Shown here in pieces: positions 25,452 through 29,615 of a DNA stretch of 29,615 bases. This DNA is from CAZNMF01 sp964573795. GTDB taxonomy: Bacteria; Acidobacteriota; Vicinamibacteria; Vicinamibacterales; SCN-69-37. Under the pieces are notes generated by a model that was not told the DNA's origin, made no database searches, and saw nothing but the letters and a program-made list of their open reading frames with translations. Where the stretch lies: positions 1-29,615 of the forward strand of contig CAZNMF010000317.1 in assembly GCA_964573795.1 (NCBI GenBank), written 5' to 3'. The position numbers were made by a program, and so were the translations under genes. Within the stretch, counting starts at the first letter, position 1. Every line of letters begins with the position of its first letter.

Positions 25452-26181
25452 CGGCGAACTTGTACCCGGTGCCCCAGACCGTGAGGATCAACTGCGGCTC
25501 GCGCGTGTCGGTCTCGATCTTCTGCCGCAGGCGCTTGACGAGCGTGTCGACGCTGCGCTCGGTGACGTGCGTGTCATTGGTCCAGATGCGCTCTAGCAGC
25601 ATGTCGCGCGTGAACACGATGCCGGGATGCGCGGCGAGCAGATACAGCACGTCGAACTCGTGCGGGGTCAGATCGACGACCTCGCCGCGCACGACCGCGC
25701 GTCGCCGCGCCGGATCGAGGACCAACGGCCCGGCCGACACGATCGGGCCGGCAGGCGTCTCGAGCCCGCGCGACGCTCTCGGCCGGCGGAGCAACGCACG
25801 CGCGCGCGCAACCAGCTCGCGCACGCCGAACGGCTTGGTCAGATAGTCGTCGGCGCCGCTGTCGAGGCCGAGGACCTTGTCGGACTCGTCCCGCCGCGCG
25901 GTGAGCATGAGGATCGGCACGTCCGCATTGAGCCGTTGATGGCGGATCGCGCGGCAGACGGCCACGCCGTCGATCTTCGGCAGCATCAGATCGAGCACGA
26001 CGAGATCGAACGGCTCGGTCTCCGTCAGCGTCAGCGCGACGTCGCCGGCCCCCGCCTCGGTGATCGCCAGTCCTTCGAGCCCGAGGTGCAGGGCGACGAG
26101 CTCGCGAATGTGCGGCTCGTCCTCCACCACCAGCGCGCGCTTGCGCTCGGTCGCTCTGGCCGGACTCTCCGGAATCGGCAT
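25444..26181 (-). CDS. OmpR/PhoB-family response regulator
   Basis: A 245-residue transcription regulator. The receiver domain has the acidic pocket VEDEP (Glu20-Asp21-Glu22), phospho-acceptor Asp64 in LVVLDLMLPK, Thr in LMLTARRDE and Lys in DDYLTKPF. After an Arg-rich linker comes the winged-helix effector domain with LTPHEFDVLYLLAAHPG, RDMLLERIW, the recognition-helix region TERSVDTLVKRLRQKI and the final hairpin LTVWGTGYKF. The ATG at 26181 gives a standard length; an in-frame start at 26337 would add 52 residues with no domain character. It is encoded divergently from the VTC/DUF4956/CotH genes and 5' of its own kinase, so self-regulation and control of that module are likely but unproven. 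Confidence 0.94.
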   Translation of the reverse strand: MPIPESPARATERKRALVVEDEPHIRELVALHLGLEGLAITEAGAGDVALTLTETEPFDLVVLDLMLPKIDGVAVCRAIRHQRLNADVPILMLTARRDESDKVLGLDSGADDYLTKPFGVRELVARARALLRRPRASRGLETPAGPIVSAGPLVLDPARRRAVVRGEVVDLTPHEFDVLYLLAAHPGIVFTRDMLLERIWTNDTHVTERSVDTLVKRLRQKIETDTREPQLILTVWGTGYKFADV

Positions 26182-26238
26182 CGCTGATTCCACACCCTCT
26201 ATTGAAAACGAGCCCCGCACGCCGAGGTGTGACGATTC

Positions 26239-26266
26239 GATGGCAAAGCCATGAAGAGACGGTGAA
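26239..26266. promoter_or_regulatory. Divergent control region: small hairpin and 11-bp-spaced direct repeat
   Basis: Between the regulator gene and the VTC gene (26182-26324), ATGGC and GCCAT pair around AAA (26239-26251). TGAA occurs at 26252-26255 and again at 26263-26266, exactly 11 bases apart, as expected for tandem OmpR-family half-sites. The half-sites are short, so this is only a candidate operator. Confidence 0.3.
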
Positions 26267-26303
26267 CGCGTGCGATTCGCCGAACCCGGACGACGAGCTG
26301 CCG

Positions 26304-26309
26304 TATCCT
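26304..26309 (+). promoter_or_regulatory. Candidate -10 box (TATCCT) for the VTC-DUF4956-CotH operon
   Basis: TATCCT ends 15 bases before the ATG at 26325 and directly precedes the dyad at 26315-26332, so the expected transcription start falls at the dyad. Confidence 0.35.
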
Positions 26310-26314
26310 CAGCG

Positions 26315-26332
26315 TGTAACGACCATGTTACA
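26315..26332. promoter_or_regulatory. Perfect 18-bp dyad overlapping the VTC gene start codon
   Basis: TGTAAC and GTTACA are perfect inverted 6-base arms around a 6-base spacer that includes the ATG (26325-26327). A dimeric repressor bound here would cover the predicted transcription start and the start codon. No regulator can be named. Confidence 0.4.
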
Positions 26333-27110
26333 AGCAACCAGCACGAGCGAAACCCGCGACGCCGCCCGAGAGCTCAAGTTCATCGTGACGCCCGACGTCG
26401 CCGACGCGATCCTCGAATGGGCCCGTTCGCGGACGGCCTGCGATCCATACGCGGGCGGCGAGGCGGGCGATGAATACCGGACGACGAGCCTCTACTTCGA
26501 TACCGAGACGTTCGACGTCTACCATCGCCGCGGGTCGTACGGGCGCAGCAAGTATCGCGTCCGCCGATACGGCGGAGCCGACCTCGTCTTCCTCGAGCGG
26601 AAGCTGCGCACCGATCGCCTGCTGAGCAAGCGGCGCACTATCGTGCCGTTGGCGGATCTGCCGCTCGTGACCGATCCGTCCGCCGACAAGACATGGCCAG
26701 GGCGCTGGTTCGCGAAACGGATTGCATCCAGGCGCCTGCTGCCGACCTGTCAGATCGCATATCGCCGCCACGCACGCGTGGGCCTCGGCCCGTACGGCCC
26801 GTACCGGCTCACGTTCGACGAAGACATCGTCGCGCAGCCGGCAACGGCGCTGGCGTTCCGGCCAGCCGGCGGCATTCGCGTGATGGCGACGCACACGATC
26901 GTGGAGATGAAGTTCCGGCTGGATCTGCCGGCGGTCTTCAAGCATCTCGTCGAGACGTTCGCGCTCCAGCCGACGTCGGTCTCCAAGTACCGGCTCGGTC
27001 TGGACGCCTTGCGCGGGGAGCACGAGCGCACCGGGCCGGCTGACGGCAGTCTGTCGCGCGCGCTGGGTGGCGACGCGGCGATCGCCGCGACCGGAATCGT
27101 CAATGGCTGA
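26325..27110 (+). CDS. VTC-domain (CYTH-fold) polyphosphate polymerase-like protein
   Basis: A 261-residue soluble protein with the tunnel-fold pattern of the VTC domain, whose yeast member Vtc4 polymerises ATP gamma-phosphates into polyphosphate. The basic and acidic tunnel residues are in place: Glu16-Leu-Lys18, TTSLYFDT (53-60), SKYRVRRYG with Arg78 and Arg80, FLERK (Glu91, Lys93), SKRR (102-104), AYRRHAR (Arg147, Arg148), YRLTFDED (Arg161, Asp165), VEMKF (Glu194, Lys196) and the closing SVSKYRLGL (Lys221, Tyr222). There is no SPX domain and no membrane part, unlike yeast VTC subunits; the next gene supplies the membrane protein. The start at 26325 is chosen because upstream in-frame codons run through promoter DNA. 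The stop overlaps the DUF4956 start by 8 bases (ATGGCTGA). Enzymatic activity is inferred from conserved residues. Confidence 0.9.
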   Translation: MLQATSTSETRDAARELKFIVTPDVADAILEWARSRTACDPYAGGEAGDEYRTTSLYFDTETFDVYHRRGSYGRSKYRVRRYGGADLVFLERKLRTDRLLSKRRTIVPLADLPLVTDPSADKTWPGRWFAKRIASRRLLPTCQIAYRRHARVGLGPYGPYRLTFDEDIVAQPATALAFRPAGGIRVMATHTIVEMKFRLDLPAVFKHLVETFALQPTSVSKYRLGLDALRGEHERTGPADGSLSRALGGDAAIAATGIVNG

Positions 27111-27792
27111 CGCCCTCGTCGCGGCCCTCTCGAGCCCGGCGATCTCGCCGGTCGAGGTCGTCACCCGTCTCCTGCTCGCGTTCGCGCTCGGCGTCGTCAT
27201 CGCGTGGATCTACCGGCGGACCCGCGGCGGCAACGAGTTCACGGCGACGTTTCCCGGCACGCTCGTGCTGCTCGCGGTGCTGATCGCCATGGTCACGCAG
27301 GTCATCGGCGACAGCGTCGCGCGCGCGTTCAGCCTGGTGGGCGCGCTGTCGATCGTGCGGTTCCGAACGGTCGTGCGCGACACGCAGGACACGGCCTTCG
27401 TCATCTTCGCGGTCGTCGTCGGCATGGCGGTCGGCGCGCGCGATCCGTGGGTCGCGCTGCTCGGCCTCGCCGTCGTCGGCGGCGCCGCGTTCGCGATGGC
27501 GCCGCGATCGTCGAAGACCGGTGCATCGCTGACGCCGTTCGTGCTGGAGGTCCGGATTGCCGTCGGCCACGACCTGAACGAGACGATCGGCTCGACGCTC
27601 GACGAGTACCTGAATGCAAGACGGCTGATCTCGATCGGCACGGCCAGACAGGGTATCGCGCTCGATGCGGCCTATTCGGTGCGCATCAGGAACGGGAAGA
27701 CGGCGAACGAGCTGGTCAAAGCGCTCAATCGCCTCGACGGCGTGCAGAGCGTGCAGCTCGCGGCTCGAGAAGACGCGGACGCAAAGCTTTGA
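27103..27792 (+). CDS. DUF4956 integral membrane protein
   Basis: A 229-residue protein with about four membrane segments in the first 135 residues (VVTRLLLAFALGVVIAWIY; LVLLAVLIAMVTQVI; AFVIFAVVVGMAVG; WVALLGLAVVGGAAFAM) and a soluble C-terminal domain of about 85 residues. The DUF4956 signature SLVGALSIVRFRTVVRDT followed by DTAFVIFAV is exact; its closely spaced arginines near the membrane could contact a phosphate polymer. The C-terminal domain (VRIAVGHDLNETI, ending LNRLDGVQSVQLA) looks like an ACT/ferredoxin-like fold, giving an overall plan similar to MgtC. It is coupled to the VTC gene by an 8-base overlap and is followed 8 bases later by the CotH gene. No function is established for the family to my knowledge; a channel or membrane anchor for the VTC protein is my hypothesis. 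Confidence 0.88.
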   Translation: MADALVAALSSPAISPVEVVTRLLLAFALGVVIAWIYRRTRGGNEFTATFPGTLVLLAVLIAMVTQVIGDSVARAFSLVGALSIVRFRTVVRDTQDTAFVIFAVVVGMAVGARDPWVALLGLAVVGGAAFAMAPRSSKTGASLTPFVLEVRIAVGHDLNETIGSTLDEYLNARRLISIGTARQGIALDAAYSVRIRNGKTANELVKALNRLDGVQSVQLAAREDADAKL

Positions 27793-27800
27793 GGTTCACC

Positions 27801-29444
27801 ATGACCATCGATTCAACGTTTCGCGCGACCGGCCTCGGCGCGCTCGTCGTCTCGGCATTTCTGATGAGCACGGGTTCCGCGGCGCAGCTTCCGGGCGGTC
27901 CCGGCCCTGGAGGCCCGCCTGACGGGCGCGGGGGTTTCGGCGGATTCGGCGGTGTCCAGGCCGAGCAGAAACTGGTCGCGCAATTCGACAAGGACGGCAA
28001 CAAGCGGCTCGACGCGGCGGAGCGCGCGGCCGCGCTCGACTACGTCGAATCGCAAGGCGGCGGCCGTCGAGGTGGATTCGGACGACGAGGCGGCGGACCG
28101 TTTGGCGGGTCAGCCGCGACGCCGTCGCCGGGCCCGCGCGTCGCACGCGACTCCGTGAAGACCTATCCGGCGTCCGTGCCGTTCTACGATCTCGGCACGT
28201 TGCGGACGCTGTTCTTCGACTTCGAGGACGCCAACTGGGAAAAGGAGCTGATGGCGTTCAAGGAGACGGACGTCGAAGTCCCGGCGACGATGACCGTCGA
28301 CGGCCGGACGTATGCGGACGTCGGCGTCAGCTTCCGCGGCTCGTCGTCGTTCATGATGGTGCCGGAGGGGCTGAAACACTCGATCAACGTCAGCGTCGAC
28401 TTCGCGAGCAAGACGCAGAACGTCGACGGGTACCGGTCGCTCAATCTCCTCAACTCGCACGAAGACCCGTCGTTCCTGCGCTCGGTGCTCTTCCTGAAGG
28501 CGGCCCGCGACTATCTGCCCGCCGCGCAGGCGAATCTCGTACGCGTCGTCATCAACGGCGAGCTGTGGGGGATCTTCGCGAACGTCGAGCAGATCAACAA
28601 GGACTTCATCGAGCGGCACTACGGCACGAGCGCCGGCGCGCGATGGAAGGTGCCGGGCAGCCCGCGCGGCCGCGGCGGGCTCGAGTACTCGGGTGACGAT
28701 GTCGCGGCCTACAAACGCGTCTTCGAGATCAAGAGCAAGGACGATCCGAAGTCATGGGCGGCACTCGTCCGTCTCGCCAAGACGTTGAACGGGACGCCGG
28801 TCGATCGGCTCGAAGCGGCGTTGGCGCCGATGCTCGACATCGACGAAGTGCTGAAGTTCCTGGCGTTGGACGCGACGTTCGTCAACAACGACGGCTACTG
28901 GACGCGCGCGAGCGACTACGACCTCTATCTCGATCCGAAGGGCGTCTTTCGTCTGTTTCCGCACGACACGAACGAGACGTTCGCGCCTGAGTCCGGCCCG
29001 GGCGGCCGCGGGTTCGGCGGTCGTGGCGGCCCTGCTGGACCAGATGGTCGTGGCGGGCTCGGGCCTGGCGGGTTTGGCGGCCGCGGCGGGCCGGATGGCC
29101 GAGGCGGGCTCGGCGGTCGCGGCGGATTCATGATGGGCGGGGACGCGACGCTGGACCTGCTCGTCGGCCTCGACGACTCGACGAAGCCGCTGCGCTCGAA
29201 GCTGCTGGCGGTGCCGTCACTGCGCGCGAAGTATCTGGCGTACTGCAAGCAGATGGCGGAGCAGTGGCTCGACTGGAAGACGCTCGGGCCGATCGTGACG
29301 TCGGCGCACGCGCTCGTCGCCGCCGACGTCGAGGCCGAGACGCGCAAGCTGGATTCGTTCGAGGCGTTCGAGGCGAGCGTTGGCGAGCTGCAGCGGTTCG
29401 CCGAGACGCGGCGCGCGTTCGTGGCGGCGTATCCGGCGCGATGA
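27801..29444 (+). CDS. Secreted CotH-family kinase-like protein with EF-hand
   Basis: A 547-residue exported protein. The signal peptide ends near STGSAAQ (residue 29). A Gly/Pro-rich segment is followed by an EF-hand calcium loop (residues 63-74, DKDGNKRLDAAE with Asp63, Asp65, Asn67, Asp71, Glu74), another Gly/Arg stretch, and the CotH domain from about residue 130. CotH proteins of spore coats and fungi are atypical protein kinases. Visible family motifs are VGVSFRGSSSF, KHSINVSVDF, LLNSHEDPSFLRSVLF, VVINGELWGIFANVEQIN, NNDGYW with Asp364 and LFPHDTNETF with Asp389, the expected metal-binding Asp in what is usually a WDLD-type motif (here HDTN). A 50-residue Gly/Arg/Phe-rich insert (about 397-447) follows immediately. 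GAGG 6 bases before the ATG supports the start. It is the third gene of the VTC operon. Confidence 0.9.
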   Translation: MTIDSTFRATGLGALVVSAFLMSTGSAAQLPGGPGPGGPPDGRGGFGGFGGVQAEQKLVAQFDKDGNKRLDAAERAAALDYVESQGGGRRGGFGRRGGGPFGGSAATPSPGPRVARDSVKTYPASVPFYDLGTLRTLFFDFEDANWEKELMAFKETDVEVPATMTVDGRTYADVGVSFRGSSSFMMVPEGLKHSINVSVDFASKTQNVDGYRSLNLLNSHEDPSFLRSVLFLKAARDYLPAAQANLVRVVINGELWGIFANVEQINKDFIERHYGTSAGARWKVPGSPRGRGGLEYSGDDVAAYKRVFEIKSKDDPKSWAALVRLAKTLNGTPVDRLEAALAPMLDIDEVLKFLALDATFVNNDGYWTRASDYDLYLDPKGVFRLFPHDTNETFAPESGPGGRGFGGRGGPAGPDGRGGLGPGGFGGRGGPDGRGGLGGRGGFMMGGDATLDLLVGLDDSTKPLRSKLLAVPSLRAKYLAYCKQMAEQWLDWKTLGPIVTSAHALVAADVEAETRKLDSFEAFEASVGELQRFAETRRAFVAAYPAR

Positions 29445-29455
29445 GCCGAAAAAGA

Positions 29456-29490
29456 AAACGGCCCGTCCGGTTCGACCAGACGGGCCGTTT
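29456..29490 (-). terminator. Intrinsic terminator of the rrn operon (minus strand)
   Basis: AAACGGCCCGTC (29456-29467) and GACGGGCCGTTT (29479-29490) form a perfect 12-bp stem with an 11-base loop. On the minus strand the stem is followed by a T-rich run (TTTTCTTTTT), so it terminates transcription leaving the 5S gene. On the plus strand only three T end the stem, yet it could also stop transcripts of the CotH operon. Confidence 0.88.
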
Positions 29491-29499
29491 GGGAATAAT

Positions 29500-29615
29500 C
29501 CCGGCAGCGACCTACTCTCCCACACAGTTACCCATGCAGTACCATCGGCGGTAGCAGGCTTAACTTCCGTGTTCGGAATGAGAACGGGTGTGACCCTGCT
29601 CCTATGACCACCGGG
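29500..29615 (-). rRNA. rrf: 5S ribosomal RNA (5' end at or just beyond the window edge)
   Basis: Read on the minus strand, the sequence has the 5S landmarks: the terminal stem CCCGG at the 5' end against CCGGG at the 3' end, the loop region CCGTTCTCATTCCGAACACGG, GGAAGTTAAGCC, then GATGGTACTGC and GGGAGAGTAGGTCGCTGCC. The length is about 116 bases. It is the distal gene of an rrn operon whose 23S and 16S would lie to the right of the window. Confidence 0.95.

Overview
The window looks like a contig end from a GC-rich, Gram-negative Acidobacteriota bacterium. A Vicinamibacteria-type lineage is my inference, not something I could test. The signs are a MacB/FtsX-type orphan permease of the acidobacterial kind, a secreted VWFA-related protein of the acidobacterial kind, a very large carboxypeptidase-regulatory-like TonB-dependent receptor, and many exported peptidases. 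Coding density is very high, no non-coding stretch exceeds about 300 bases, and most genes lie in pairs. I see no tRNA, IS element, prophage or CRISPR array.

Left part (1-9.1 kb): a truncated RND/ABC-type membrane fusion protein (-), a Na+/H+ antiporter with a C-terminal cyclic-nucleotide-binding domain (+), a YpfJ-type zinc metallopeptidase (+), an exported protein followed by an orphan MacB/FtsX permease (-), and an msrB-msrA methionine sulfoxide repair pair (-). Middle (9.1-16.5 kb): an unknown anchored protein overlapping a patatin-like phospholipase, an anchored M1 aminopeptidase, a conserved cytoplasmic protein of unknown function (-), a glutaminyl-peptide cyclotransferase, and a small NTF2/SnoaL-like protein. 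Right part (16.4-26.2 kb, all on the minus strand): an OmpR-type regulator and histidine kinase leading into an exported M24 aminopeptidase P, then the TonB receptor leading into the VWFA-domain protein.

The most interesting region is 26.2-29.5 kb. Three tightly packed plus-strand genes encode a VTC/CYTH-fold polyphosphate-polymerase-like protein, a DUF4956 membrane protein and a secreted CotH-family kinase-like protein with an EF-hand. They are transcribed divergently from the two-component system. I propose this is a polyphosphate (or related polyanion) synthesis, export and surface-phosphorylation module whose function is not described as far as I know. It is followed by a hairpin terminator and the 5S rRNA end of an rrn operon coming in from the right on the minus strand.

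The intergenic spaces are unusually structured. Two families of 7-bp-period repeats occur at four loci, two loci carry palindromic REP/REPIN-like elements, and several start codons have a TANNNT box only 6-10 bases upstream, which suggests leaderless mRNAs. Glycine/arginine/phenylalanine-rich low-complexity segments recur in four otherwise unrelated exported or membrane proteins.
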